Positions 52,431 to 62,892 of a stretch of DNA of 64,000 nucleotides are shown here, piece by piece. The stretch covers positions 1,178,001 through 1,242,000 of the forward strand of contig OY776497.1 in the NCBI GenBank assembly GCA_963675625.1, in the 5' to 3' direction. Every line of letters starts with the position of its first letter. Positions within the stretch are counted from its first letter, which is position 1. Both the position numbers and the translations under genes were made by a program. This DNA is from F22 sp963675625. Its GTDB lineage: Bacteria > Bacteroidota > Bacteroidia > Bacteroidales > Bacteroidaceae. The notes beneath the pieces were generated by a model. It searched no databases and had not been told where the DNA came from. It saw nothing but the letters and a program-made list of their open reading frames with translations.

Positions 52431-55400
52431 TTATTCATCAGCCGAGTTAGATGCTTCTACAAATTCAGGTATAGCCTGTTCATCGTAGTCAACAACATTC
52501 TCCTTATTTCGTTGCATTTGTTCGTATTCATCACGAGATCCTACAGAAATTGTGTTAAATGAACGCTGACCTGTACCAGCAGGAATCAAATGACCACAAA
52601 TCACATTTTCCTTCATACCTAACAAAAGATCTTCTTTACCATTAATAGCGGCTTCGTTGAGTACTTTTGTGGTTTCTTGGAAGGAAGCTGCAGACATAAA
52701 GCTAGAAGTCTGAAGAGCTGCACGTGTAATACCTTGTAGAATTTGAGTTGATGTTGCTGGAACAGCATCACGTACTATAACTGGTTGCATATCACGACGC
52801 TTCAGCATAGAGTTTTCATCTCGTAATTTACGAGCTGTCACAATCATACCTGGCTTCATATATTCGGAGTCACCCGCATCTATTACAACTTTCTTACCCC
52901 AAATGTCATCATTTTCAGCCATAAAGGCCTGCTTATCAACAATCTGTTGTTCCAAGAAATTCGTATCACCACCGTCATTAATAACAACTTTACGCATCAT
53001 CTGACGAACGATAATTTCAAAGTGTTTATCATTAATCTTCACACCTTGCAAACGATATACATCTTGAACACCATTTACAATATATTCTTGAACAGCTGTA
53101 GGCCCCATGATAGCAAGTATATCTGCTGGTGTTATCGCTCCATCAGATAATGGAGTACCAGCACGCACAGCATCACCATCTTGTACCAAGATTTGCTTAG
53201 AAAGCGAAACTAGATATTTATGTTCCTGACCTGTTTTAGACTCAACAGCAATCTCACGGTTTCCTCGTTTGATTTTCCCCATACGCACGATACCGTCAAT
53301 TTCTGATACTACAGCAGGATTAGATGGATTACGTGCCTCAAACAACTCAGTAACACGTGGAAGACCACCAGTGATATCACCAGCTTTACTTTGTGCACGA
53401 GCTGTTTTCATCAAGACTTGACCTGCAACTACTTCAACGCCCTTTTGAATATCTTTTTCTTTAAAGGTAATCGTTGCACCTACTGGGAAGTTATATACGT
53501 GTTCAGCACCCTTCTTATCAGTAATACGAATAGAAGGGATCAAAGTACGATCACGTGATTCTGTAATAACCACAGTAGAGACACCAGACACAAGGTCAGT
53601 CTCTAAGCTATATGTCATGTTCAAAATCATGTTTTCAAATACAGCTTTACCACTGAACTCAGTAACCAATACTGCATTAAATGGATCCCACATATTCAAT
53701 AAATCACCCTTCTTTACAACAGCATTGTTTTTGACATACAAGAATGATCCGTATCCAATATTCATAGAAGAAAGCATAATACCTGTCTTTTCATCTACCA
53801 AACGGATTTCTCCAAGACGAGAGACCACAACATCTACAAGGCGTCCTTCATCATCTTTACCTGGAACAGTCTTGATTTCCTCAAACAGGATCTTTGCGTC
53901 GTGTGGTGACTTCAAGCTATTATCTGTTGAAGCGTTACCTGCAATACCCCCAGCGTGGAAGGTACGCAATGTAAGCTGTGTTCCTGGCTCACCAATAGAC
54001 TGAGCAGCAATAACACCTACAGCTTCACCACGCTGTACCATACGATTTGTTGATAGATTTCTACCATAACATTTCGCACATACACCATTTTTAGACTCAC
54101 AAGTCAAAACAGAACGAATCTCTACGCTTTCAATCGGTGACTCTTGTATAATGTGAGCAGCATCTTCTAAAATTTCTTCTCCAGCAGCTACTATGATTTC
54201 ACCTGTGCGTGGGTGGATAACATCGTGAACCGATACACGGCCAACAATGCGTTCCTCCATAGAAGCAATAATTTCATCATCATTTTTGATGTCACTGCAT
54301 ACGATTCCTCGTAAAGTTCCACAATCTTCCTCATTAATAATCACATCATGAGAAACATCTACAAGACGACGTGTCAAATATCCAGCATCGGCTGTTTTCA
54401 GTGCTGTATCGGCAAGACCCTTACGTGCACCGTGAGTAGAAATAAAGTACTCAAGTACAGAAAGTCCTTCTTTAAAGTTAGAAAGAATTGGGTTTTCAAT
54501 AACCTGTCCACCTTCCGCACCAGCTTTCTGTGGTTTAGCCATCAAACCACGCATACCAGACAACTGACTAATCTGAGCTTTTGAGCCACGGGCTCCAGAG
54601 TCAAGCATCATGTATACTGAGTTGAAACCTTGATCGTCCTCAGAAATGGTTTTCATTAATACGTTTTGCAAGCTATTGTTGACATTTGTCCAAGCATCAA
54701 CGACTCCATTATAACGCTCATTATTAGTAATGAATCCCATATTATAGTTATCCATAATACCTTGTACTTTTTCATAACCCTTCTGTACAAGCTCTGCTTT
54801 TTCTTCAGGAATGATAATATCACCAAGGTTAAAAGATAATCCACCTTCAAACGCCATACGGTAACCTAGGTTCTTCAAACCATCTAGGAAATCAGCCGTT
54901 TCTGGCACACCACACTCTTTGATTACTCTTGTAATAATACCGCGTAGTGACTTCTTTGACATCAATTCATTGATATACCCTACCTTAGCAGGTACAATGC
55001 CATTTACAATAACACGACCTACAGATGTTTCAACTAAATGGTTAATAGCTTGCCCATGCTCATCAATATCATCGACCATTACTTTTACAGGAGCATGAAT
55101 ATCTACTCGACCTTCATTGTAAGCGATCATTGCTTCTTCAGGACCGTAAAAAATCAGTCCTTCACCAAGTGCTCCTTTACGAATCTTAGTAATATAGTAC
55201 AATCCTAGTACCATATCCTGCGATGGAACAGTAATTGGAGCTCCATTGGCAGGGTTCAATATATTATGTGAACCCAACATCAACATTTGTGCTTCAAGTA
55301 CAGCTTCATTGCTCAATGGCAAGTGAACGGCCATCTGGTCACCATCAAAGTCAGCATTAAAGGCAGTACATGCAAGTGGATGCAATTGAATAGCCTTACC

Positions 55401-56774
55401 TTCAATCATCTTTGGTTGAAATGCCTGAATACCTAAACGGTGAAGTGTAGGAGCACGGTTAAGCAACACTGGATGTCCCTTCATAACATGTTCAAGAATA
55501 TCCCAAATAACAGGCTCTTTACGATCTACGATCTTCTTCGCAGACTTCACTGTTTTCACAATACCACGATCAATCAATTTACGAATGATAAATGGTTTAT
55601 ACAACTCAGCAGCCATTAATTTAGGAATACCACACTCGTGCATACGAAGTTCTGGACCAACAACAATAACCGAACGTGCAGAATAGTCAACACGTTTACC
55701 AAGTAGATTCTGACGGAAACGTCCTTGCTTACCTTTCAAACTATCAGAAAGTGATTTCAAAGGACGGTTCGAATCAGATTTTATTGCTGTTGATTTACGT
55801 GAGTTATCAAACAAAGAGTCTACTGCTTCTTGAAGCATACGTTTCTCATTACGTAAGATAACTTCTGGCGCCTTGATATCCAACAATCTTTTCAAACGAT
55901 TGTTACGAATAATCACACGACGATACAAGTCATTCAAATCAGATGTGGCAAAACGACCTCCATCTAGCGGAACCAACGGACGCAACTCTGGTGGAATAAC
56001 TGGTACAATGCGTACAATCATCCACTCTGGTTTGTTGCGATGCTGAGAAGCTCGGAAAGATTCTACAACTTGTAGTCGCTTTAAAGCTTCATTTTTACGT
56101 TGTTGAGAGCCTTCTGTACTAGCCTGATCACGTAATGCATATGAAAGTTCATCCAAGTTGATGTTTTTCAACAACTCATAGATACCTTCAGCACCCATCT
56201 TAGCAATAAACTTATTTGGGTCGTTATCATCAAGATACATATTCTCTTCAGGAAGTTGGTCAAGAATATCTAAATACTCATCTTCAGAAAGCAATTGCTT
56301 TTCCTTCAATTCTGGGTTAAATTGTACAGCAGCACCTGGCTGAATTACAACGTAACGTTCGTAATAGATAATACTATCCAATTGCTTAGTAGGAATACCA
56401 AGCAAATAACCAATCTTATTTGGCAAAGAACGAAAGTACCAAATATGAGCTACTGGAACAACAAGCTGAATGTGTCCCATACGTTCACGACGTACTTTCT
56501 TTTCTGTAACCTCTACACCACAACGGTCACAAACGATCCCTTTATAACGAATACGCTTATATTTACCGCAGTGACATTCATAATCCTTTACTGGACCAAA
56601 AATACGCTCGCAAAACAAGCCATCACGCTCTGGTTTGTAGGTGCGGTAGTTGATCGTTTCAGGCTTCAACACCTCACCACTAGAGCACTCAAGCAACTCT
56701 TCAGGAGAAGAAAGTCCGATTGTGATCTTAGTAAAGTTGTTCTTTTTTCTATGATTATCTTTTCTAAATGCCAT
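52431..56774 (-). CDS. rpoC: DNA-directed RNA polymerase subunit beta'
   Basis: This is the 1447-aa beta' subunit. The N-terminal zinc finger (CHCGKYKRIRYKGIVCDRCG) and the catalytic Mg-binding motif NADFDGDQMAVHLPLS are present. So are the bridge/trigger-loop regions (GLMAKPQ, LTLRTFHAGG) and the second zinc site with CESKNGVCAKCYG. It follows rpoB by 25 bases, the universal order. The length is normal for the phylum. Confidence 0.99.
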   Translation of the reverse strand: MAFRKDNHRKKNNFTKITIGLSSPEELLECSSGEVLKPETINYRTYKPERDGLFCERIFGPVKDYECHCGKYKRIRYKGIVCDRCGVEVTEKKVRRERMGHIQLVVPVAHIWYFRSLPNKIGYLLGIPTKQLDSIIYYERYVVIQPGAAVQFNPELKEKQLLSEDEYLDILDQLPEENMYLDDNDPNKFIAKMGAEGIYELLKNINLDELSYALRDQASTEGSQQRKNEALKRLQVVESFRASQHRNKPEWMIVRIVPVIPPELRPLVPLDGGRFATSDLNDLYRRVIIRNNRLKRLLDIKAPEVILRNEKRMLQEAVDSLFDNSRKSTAIKSDSNRPLKSLSDSLKGKQGRFRQNLLGKRVDYSARSVIVVGPELRMHECGIPKLMAAELYKPFIIRKLIDRGIVKTVKSAKKIVDRKEPVIWDILEHVMKGHPVLLNRAPTLHRLGIQAFQPKMIEGKAIQLHPLACTAFNADFDGDQMAVHLPLSNEAVLEAQMLMLGSHNILNPANGAPITVPSQDMVLGLYYITKIRKGALGEGLIFYGPEEAMIAYNEGRVDIHAPVKVMVDDIDEHGQAINHLVETSVGRVIVNGIVPAKVGYINELMSKKSLRGIITRVIKECGVPETADFLDGLKNLGYRMAFEGGLSFNLGDIIIPEEKAELVQKGYEKVQGIMDNYNMGFITNNERYNGVVDAWTNVNNSLQNVLMKTISEDDQGFNSVYMMLDSGARGSKAQISQLSGMRGLMAKPQKAGAEGGQVIENPILSNFKEGLSVLEYFISTHGARKGLADTALKTADAGYLTRRLVDVSHDVIINEEDCGTLRGIVCSDIKNDDEIIASMEERIVGRVSVHDVIHPRTGEIIVAAGEEILEDAAHIIQESPIESVEIRSVLTCESKNGVCAKCYGRNLSTNRMVQRGEAVGVIAAQSIGEPGTQLTLRTFHAGGIAGNASTDNSLKSPHDAKILFEEIKTVPGKDDEGRLVDVVVSRLGEIRLVDEKTGIMLSSMNIGYGSFLYVKNNAVVKKGDLLNMWDPFNAVLVTEFSGKAVFENMILNMTYSLETDLVSGVSTVVITESRDRTLIPSIRITDKKGAEHVYNFPVGATITFKEKDIQKGVEVVAGQVLMKTARAQSKAGDITGGLPRVTELFEARNPSNPAVVSEIDGIVRMGKIKRGNREIAVESKTGQEHKYLVSLSKQILVQDGDAVRAGTPLSDGAITPADILAIMGPTAVQEYIVNGVQDVYRLQGVKINDKHFEIIVRQMMRKVVINDGGDTNFLEQQIVDKQAFMAENDDIWGKKVVIDAGDSEYMKPGMIVTARKLRDENSMLKRRDMQPVIVRDAVPATSTQILQGITRAALQTSSFMSAASFQETTKVLNEAAINGKEDLLLGMKENVICGHLIPAGTGQRSFNTISVGSRDEYEQMQRNKENVVDYDEQAIPEFVEASNSADE

Positions 56775-56799
56775 AATATATATTGTGAAAGAGGTTTTA

Positions 56800-59700
56800 C
56801 TATTCTAGGTTTACACTTAGTCCAAGACCCTTCAACTCATGCAATAATACATTAAGTGATTCTGGGATACCAGGAGTAGGCATTGCATCGCCCTTGACAA
56901 TCGCCTCGTATGTCTTACTACGTCCTACGACATCATCTGACTTAACAGTCAAAATTTCTTGTAGAATATGAGCAGCACCAAAAGCTTCAAGAGCCCAAAC
57001 CTCCATCTCTCCAAAACGCTGACCACCAAATTGAGCCTTACCACCCAATGGTTGTTGAGTAATCAAAGAGTATGGACCAATAGAACGAGCATGCATCTTA
57101 TCCTCAACCATGTGTCCAAGCTTAAGCATATATGTCATACCGACTGTAGCTGGTTGGTCAAAACGTACACCAGTACCACCATCATAAAGATAAGTCTTAC
57201 AATAACGTGGAAGTCCAGCCTTGTCTGTCCATTCGTTTATGTCCTCCATGTGTGCACCATCGAAGATGTTTGTAGCAAATTTCACTCCCAACTTAGCACC
57301 TGCACGACCTAATACTGCTTCAAAAATTTGGCCAATATTCATACGTGAAGGCACACCTAGTGGATTCAAGACAATATCAACTGGAGTACCATCATCAAGG
57401 AATGGCATATCCTCCTGTCTAACGACACGAGATACAATACCCTTATTTCCATGACGTCCTGCCATCTTATCTCCAACACCAATTTTACGTTTCTTAGCAA
57501 CGTAAACTTTAGCTTGTTGAATAACACCAGCTGGAAGTTCGTGTCCTACAGAAAGAGCAAATTTCTTACGCTTCATGTCTGCTTCAAGCGACTTAGTTAA
57601 ACGCAAGTAGTTCACAACAAGCTGGCCAATCATACCGTTTACACGTTCATCTGAAGTCCAATTTGCTAATTGAACAGCATTGTAATCTAACAATTCCAAA
57701 TGACCATGTGTGATTGCACTACCAGCAGGTATAGCTTCTACACCTAAGTAATCAAGAACAGATACAGCTGTTAGACCATCACATAATCTTACAATTTTAT
57801 CTTCCAATTCATTTCGAAGATTAATCACATTTTGATCATACTCCTCTTGCATTGGTTGGAAGATCTCTTTCTCACGTTTTCTTTTTGCCTTGATACCAGT
57901 GTTTTGAACACGACTTAAAAGACGCTTATCAATAACGACCCCTTTAAGTGATGGAGATGCCTTCAAAGAAGCATCCTTCACATCGCCAGCTTTATCACCA
58001 AAAATGGCACGAAGCAATTTTTCTTCAGGAGAAGGATCTGATTCACCCTTAGGAGTAATCTTACCAATGATAATATCACCTGGGTTCAAAGTAGCTCCAA
58101 TGCGCACTATACCGTTTTCGTCCAAATCAGCAGTTGCTTCCTCACTAACGTTCGGAATATCAGCTGTAAACTCTTCCATACCACGTTTAGTCTCGCGCAA
58201 ATCAAGTGTGTATTCAACTACGTGTACGGATGTAAGTACATCTTCGCGTACCATACGTTCGTTAAGCACAATAGCATCCTCGTAGTTATATCCTTTCCAA
58301 GGCATATACGCTACAAGTAAGTTTTTACCAAGAGCTAATTCACCTTGTTCAGTTGAATATCCCTCAGTTAAGACTTGGCCCGGTTCTACACGGTCACCCT
58401 TTGCACAAATAGGACGCAAGTCAATTGTCATATTCTGGTTCGTTCTACGGAACTTAGAAATTTTATATTCTTTTGTTGCAGACTCAAAACTTACGTATTC
58501 TTCATCTTCAGTACGATCATACGTAATCACAATTTTGTTTGCATCAACAAATTCTACAACTCCATAACCTTCAGAGGTGACTTGAGTACGAGAATCTTTT
58601 ACAAGCTGTTCTTCGATACCTGTACCCACGATAGGAGCTTCAGAACGCAACAATGGTACTGCTTGACGCATCATATTGGATCCCATCAATGCACGGTTGG
58701 CATCATCGTGTTCAAGGAAAGGAATTAACGACGCTGCAATTGAGGCAATTTGTTGTGGTGAAACATCCATCAGTTCTACCTTACCTGGTGCAACAACAGG
58801 ATAATCTGCATCTTGTCGAGCTTTAATACGCTCTCCTAAGAAATGTCCTTCTTCATCAAGTTCTGCATTACCTTGAGCGATGAACTTACCTTCTTCTTCT
58901 TCAGCAGTTAAATATATAATACCATCCTCAGTAACAGCTGCTTTTGAATCTTCGACTTTACGATATGGAGTCTCAATAAAGCCTAGATCATTCACTTTCG
59001 CATAAACGCAAAGTGATGAAATCAAACCAATATTTGGTCCTTCAGGAGTTTCAATCGGACAAAGACGTCCATAGTGAGTATAGTGTACATCACGCACCTC
59101 AAAACCTGCTCGCTCACGAGATAGACCACCAGGGCCTAGAGCTGAAAGACGACGTTTGTGTGTTATTTCAGCCAACGGATTGGTTTGATCCATAAACTGT
59201 GAAAGAGCATTCGTCCCAAAGAACGAGTTGATTACTGATGCTGCTGTCTTTGCATTGATCAAATCAATTGGTGTAAAGACTTCGTTATCTCGTACATTCA
59301 TTCGTTCACGAATAGTACGAGACATACGAGCTAAACCTACCGCAAATTGATTAGAGATTTGTTCACCAACTGTACGCACACGTCTGTTGCTTAAGTGGTC
59401 AATATCATCAACTACGGCATTAGAGTTAATCAATTCAATCAGATACTTAATGATTTCAATGATATCATTTTTTGTCAATACACGTGTATCGATTGATTCT
59501 GTCAAATTTAACTTCTTGTTTAAACGGTAACGTCCTACCTCTCCTAAATCATAACGTTTATCGGAGAAGAACAAGTTGTTAATAACTTCACGAGCTGATG
59601 CTTCATCACTCGCTTCTGCACTACGCAAAATAAAATAAATGTGCTTTACCGCTTCAATTTCCGAATTGGTACTATCTTTTTGTAGTGTATTATATATAAT

Positions 59701-60618
59701 TGAGTGGTCTGATAACGAGTTTATCTCCTTATGAAGCAAAATAGACTCTACACCAGACTCTAAAATAAGTGCTGCATTTTCTTCGTCAAGAACTACCTCA
59801 CGATCTAGAATGACTTCGTTACGTTGGATAGATACTACTTCACCAGTATCTTCATCTACAAAGTCTTCATTCCAGCTTTTAAGCACGCGAGCTGCTAACT
59901 TGCGACCGATAGCTTTCTTGAGGTTCGTCTTATTGACCTTCATATCCTCTGCTAATTCGAAAATCTCAAGGATATCCTTATCAGACTCGAATCCAATTGC
60001 ACGTAAAAGAGTAGTTACAGGGAGTTTTTTCTTACGGTCAATGTAAGCCCACATCACATTATTGATATCGGTGGCAAACTCAATCCAAGACCCTTTAAAT
60101 GGGATAATACGCGCTGAGTAAAGCTTGGTACGGTTAGAGTGCATACTCTGACCAAAAAACACACCTGGTGAGCGGTGCAATTGAGATACAACTACTCGCT
60201 CAGCACCATTAATAATAAAGCATGCTTGATCGGTCATATATGGAATTTGTCCCAAAAATACGTCCTGAACAACTGTTGAAAAGTCAAGGTGTTCTTCGTC
60301 CGTACAAGAAAGCTTTAATTTAGCTTTCAAGGGAACACTATACGTCAGGCCATTTGCGAGACACTCTTCTATTGTGTATCGCGGATGGTCGATGTAATAA
60401 TCCAAAAATTCTAGTCTGTAGCTATTGCGAGTGTCCTCAATAGGGAAATTCTCAGCAAAAACTTTATACAGGCCATCCTTCTTACGCAACTCGGGCGGCG
60501 TGTCTAGTTGGAAGAAGTCACGAAAAGACTTCAGCTGGACCTCGAGAAAGTCCGGAAACTTCATCGGACACTTGGTCGAGGCAAAATTAATTCGGTCGTT
60601 TTTGATAGTTGAAGACAT
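56800..60618 (-). CDS. rpoB: DNA-directed RNA polymerase subunit beta
   Basis: This is the 1272-aa beta subunit. The rifampicin-region motif LSQFMDQTNPLAEITHKRRLSALGPGGLSRERAGFEVRDVH is seen near residue 490, without an obvious resistance substitution that I can identify. Further hallmarks are GDKMAGRHGNKGIVS and the C-terminal GGKAQFGGQRFGEMEVWALEA. It is preceded by a hairpin with a T run, a likely attenuator, after rplL. Confidence 0.99.
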   Translation of the reverse strand: MSSTIKNDRINFASTKCPMKFPDFLEVQLKSFRDFFQLDTPPELRKKDGLYKVFAENFPIEDTRNSYRLEFLDYYIDHPRYTIEECLANGLTYSVPLKAKLKLSCTDEEHLDFSTVVQDVFLGQIPYMTDQACFIINGAERVVVSQLHRSPGVFFGQSMHSNRTKLYSARIIPFKGSWIEFATDINNVMWAYIDRKKKLPVTTLLRAIGFESDKDILEIFELAEDMKVNKTNLKKAIGRKLAARVLKSWNEDFVDEDTGEVVSIQRNEVILDREVVLDEENAALILESGVESILLHKEINSLSDHSIIYNTLQKDSTNSEIEAVKHIYFILRSAEASDEASAREVINNLFFSDKRYDLGEVGRYRLNKKLNLTESIDTRVLTKNDIIEIIKYLIELINSNAVVDDIDHLSNRRVRTVGEQISNQFAVGLARMSRTIRERMNVRDNEVFTPIDLINAKTAASVINSFFGTNALSQFMDQTNPLAEITHKRRLSALGPGGLSRERAGFEVRDVHYTHYGRLCPIETPEGPNIGLISSLCVYAKVNDLGFIETPYRKVEDSKAAVTEDGIIYLTAEEEEGKFIAQGNAELDEEGHFLGERIKARQDADYPVVAPGKVELMDVSPQQIASIAASLIPFLEHDDANRALMGSNMMRQAVPLLRSEAPIVGTGIEEQLVKDSRTQVTSEGYGVVEFVDANKIVITYDRTEDEEYVSFESATKEYKISKFRRTNQNMTIDLRPICAKGDRVEPGQVLTEGYSTEQGELALGKNLLVAYMPWKGYNYEDAIVLNERMVREDVLTSVHVVEYTLDLRETKRGMEEFTADIPNVSEEATADLDENGIVRIGATLNPGDIIIGKITPKGESDPSPEEKLLRAIFGDKAGDVKDASLKASPSLKGVVIDKRLLSRVQNTGIKAKRKREKEIFQPMQEEYDQNVINLRNELEDKIVRLCDGLTAVSVLDYLGVEAIPAGSAITHGHLELLDYNAVQLANWTSDERVNGMIGQLVVNYLRLTKSLEADMKRKKFALSVGHELPAGVIQQAKVYVAKKRKIGVGDKMAGRHGNKGIVSRVVRQEDMPFLDDGTPVDIVLNPLGVPSRMNIGQIFEAVLGRAGAKLGVKFATNIFDGAHMEDINEWTDKAGLPRYCKTYLYDGGTGVRFDQPATVGMTYMLKLGHMVEDKMHARSIGPYSLITQQPLGGKAQFGGQRFGEMEVWALEAFGAAHILQEILTVKSDDVVGRSKTYEAIVKGDAMPTPGIPESLNVLLHELKGLGLSVNLE

Positions 60619-60658
60619 CTATAAATGGATTGGTTGAAACTGAAAATGATTTATACAC

Positions 60659-60697
60659 AAAAAGGTAAAGAACCCTTTTTGAGAAGGGTCCTTTACC
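60659..60697 (-). terminator. Terminator-like attenuator between rplL and rpoB
   Basis: A 12-bp stem (60664-60675 with 60686-60697, one G-U pair) has a 10-base loop and is followed on the minus strand by five T. Its position between rplL and rpoB matches the partial terminator known from E. coli, which lowers polymerase relative to ribosomal-protein output. Confidence 0.85.
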
Positions 60698-60722
60698 GAT
60701 ACCTGACTAAGCAGGTTGTTTG

Positions 60723-61097
60723 TTACTTAAGCTCAACTTCTGCTCCAGCTTCTTCAAGTGCCTTCTTAAGGTTTTCAGCTTCGTCCTTAGCAAGACCTTC
60801 TTTAACTGCCTTAGGAGCGTTGTCTACTAGTTCTTTTGCTTCTTTAAGACCAAGACCACAAACTTCCTTAACTGCCTTCACAACTTGAAGTTTAGCACTA
60901 CCTGCTGACTTCAAAATCACGTCGAAAGAAGACTTTTCTTCAGCTGCGTCACCGCCAGCTGCAGGACCTGCTGCTACTGCTACTGCAGCTGCTGCTGGTT
61001 CGATACCATACTCTTCTTTAAGGATTGTAGCTAGTTCGTTAACTTCCTTAACTGTCAAGTTCACTAGTTGTTCTGCAAAATCTTTCAAATCTGCCAT
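60723..61097 (-). CDS. rplL: 50S ribosomal protein L7/L12
   Basis: This is a 124-aa stalk protein. The N-terminal dimerisation helices (LVNLTVKEVNELATILKEEYGIEP) are followed by an Ala-rich hinge (about 37-52) and the C-terminal factor-binding domain (FDVILKSAGSAKLQVVKAVKEVCGLGLKEAKELVDNAP). It follows rplJ by 40 bases. Confidence 0.98.
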   Translation of the reverse strand: MADLKDFAEQLVNLTVKEVNELATILKEEYGIEPAAAAVAVAAGPAAGGDAAEEKSSFDVILKSAGSAKLQVVKAVKEVCGLGLKEAKELVDNAPKAVKEGLAKDEAENLKKALEEAGAEVELK

Positions 61098-61137
61098 TTT
61101 GTTTATTGTTTAATTTGTTATTATACGATACTGATAA

Positions 61138-61659
61138 TTAAGCGTTTTTCTCACCGATAGCTTCAAGCAATCCGTGAAGGGTGTTTCCACCAGATGTAAG
61201 AGAAGAAATAACGTTCTTCGCTGGAGATTGTAGAAGTGCCACGATCTCTGCAATAACTTCGTCCTTGCTCTTGATAGCCTTAAGAGTATCTAGGTGTTCT
61301 GCACCTACATAGATTCCCTCTTCAGCATAAGCTGCCTTAAGTGCAGGGATGCCGTTTACCGCTTTGTCTTTTAGGATTTTAGCTGGGACATTAGCGATTT
61401 CGCTAAACATAACAGCTGAATTCCCCTTCAAGGCAGAATACATCTCTGAAAAATCAACACCTTCTACATTTTCTAATGCGATACGAAACATGGTATTCTT
61501 TACAACCATTAGCTTAACGTTTGCATCAAAACATACGCGACGAAACGCACTTGTTTTTTCAGCATTCATAGCCGTCATATCAACTAGATAGAAGTGTGGA
61601 TATTCACTTAGTGTAGCAGTTAGCTGCTCAATATTTGTTACTTTATCTTCCTTTCTCAT
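61138..61659 (-). CDS. rplJ: 50S ribosomal protein L10
   Basis: L10 anchors the L7/L12 stalk. The 173-aa protein has the family core LMVVKNTMFRIALENVEGVDFSEM and the helix near the C-terminus that holds L12. It follows rplA by only 17 bases, so there is no room for a long L10-binding leader of the E. coli kind directly before it. Confidence 0.96.
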   Translation of the reverse strand: MRKEDKVTNIEQLTATLSEYPHFYLVDMTAMNAEKTSAFRRVCFDANVKLMVVKNTMFRIALENVEGVDFSEMYSALKGNSAVMFSEIANVPAKILKDKAVNGIPALKAAYAEEGIYVGAEHLDTLKAIKSKDEVIAEIVALLQSPAKNVISSLTSGGNTLHGLLEAIGEKNA

Positions 61660-61676
61660 TTTTAAACCTCCGTTAT

Positions 61677-62375
61677 TTATGCTTCGTCAATAGATTTAGG
61701 GTCAATTTTAACACCCTTACTCATTGTACTTGAAAGGAAAATACTCTTGATATATGTACCTTTAGCAGCAGTAGGACGAAGTTTATTGATTGTATCAATA
61801 AAAGCCTTCGCGTTATCAGCAATCTGTTCTGCACTGAAAGAAACCTTACCAATAGATGTGTGAACGATTCCGCTCTTATCTACCTTAAAGTCAATTTTTC
61901 CTTGCTTCACTTCATTTACTGCTTTTGCAACATCCATAGTAACAGTACCACTCTTAGGGTTAGGCATCAATCCACGAGGACCTAGCACACGACCTAAAGC
62001 ACCGATCTTACCCATGATAGAAGGCATAGTGATGATAACATCAACATCTGTCCATCCACCTTTGATCTTTTCAATATATTCGTCTAGACCAACATAGTCA
62101 GCTCCAGCTTCTTTTGCAGCAGCTTCAGCATCAGGAGTACATAACACTAAGACACGAACTGTTTTACCAGTCCCGTGAGGTAATGAAACAACACCGCGCA
62201 CCATCTGATTCGCCTTACGTGGATCTACACCCAAACGTACGTCGATATCAAGAGAAGCGTCAAACTTCGTAAAAGTAATTTCTTTTACTAGCTGCGATGC
62301 CTCCTTCAGTGAGTATACTTTCCCTGCTTCAATCTTCTCTGCAGCCAACTTTTGATTCTTTGTCAGTTTACTCAT
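61677..62375 (-). CDS. rplA: 50S ribosomal protein L1
   Basis: This is a 232-aa L1 with the two-domain fold. Family segments are DVRLGVDPRKANQMVRGVVSLPHGTGK, GRVLGPRGLMPNPKSGTVT and GKIDFKVDKSGIVHTSIGKVSF. It lies 15 bases after rplK. Confidence 0.98.
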   Translation of the reverse strand: MSKLTKNQKLAAEKIEAGKVYSLKEASQLVKEITFTKFDASLDIDVRLGVDPRKANQMVRGVVSLPHGTGKTVRVLVLCTPDAEAAAKEAGADYVGLDEYIEKIKGGWTDVDVIITMPSIMGKIGALGRVLGPRGLMPNPKSGTVTMDVAKAVNEVKQGKIDFKVDKSGIVHTSIGKVSFSAEQIADNAKAFIDTINKLRPTAAKGTYIKSIFLSSTMSKGVKIDPKSIDEA

Positions 62376-62390
62376 TCCAATTGAAACTTA

Positions 62391-62834
62391 TTAATTATTA
62401 CCAGGGAATTCACCTGTTACAGTGATACCCATACTTCTAGCTGTACCAGCTACCATGCGCATAGCAGACTCAACTGTAAAACAGTTCAAGTCAGGCATTT
62501 TAACTTCAGCAATCTCTTTAACCTGATCCCAAGTGATTTCAGCTACCTTTTTACGGTTAGGTTCAGCAGATCCACTTTTCAACTTAGCAGCTTCTTTAAG
62601 CTGTACTGCAACTGGAGGAGTCTTAATGATGAAATCAAAAGACTTATCAGCATAAACAGTAATGATCACAGGAAGTACCTTACCAGCCTTGTCTTGAGTT
62701 CTGGCATTAAATTGCTTACAGAAATCCATGATATTCACACCCTTAGAACCTAATGCAGGTCCTACTGGAGGAGATGGATTAGCTGCGCCACCTTTAATCT
62801 GTAGTTTGATTAGTCCAGCAACTTCTTTAGCCAT
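62391..62834 (-). CDS. rplK: 50S ribosomal protein L11
   Basis: This is a 147-aa L11. The N-terminal proline-rich KLQIKGGAANPSPPVGPALGSKGVNIMDFCKQFNART and the C-terminal rRNA-binding region ending in TARSMGITV are intact. It follows nusG by 58 bases. Confidence 0.98.
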   Translation of the reverse strand: MAKEVAGLIKLQIKGGAANPSPPVGPALGSKGVNIMDFCKQFNARTQDKAGKVLPVIITVYADKSFDFIIKTPPVAVQLKEAAKLKSGSAEPNRKKVAEITWDQVKEIAEVKMPDLNCFTVESAMRMVAGTARSMGITVTGEFPGNN

Positions 62835-62892
62835 TTTCTTTATTATTTATATATGTAACACACAAAAGCAACAGTATAGCGTAACACCTACA

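Noticed and set aside
56295..56855. A 186-codon plus-strand frame over the start of rpoC and the end of rpoB
   Set aside because: It overlaps two certain genes on the other strand and has Thr/Phe-rich shadow composition.
61560..61680. An L10-binding leader before rplJ
   Set aside because: The gap between rplA and rplJ is only 17 bases, too short for the known leader structure.
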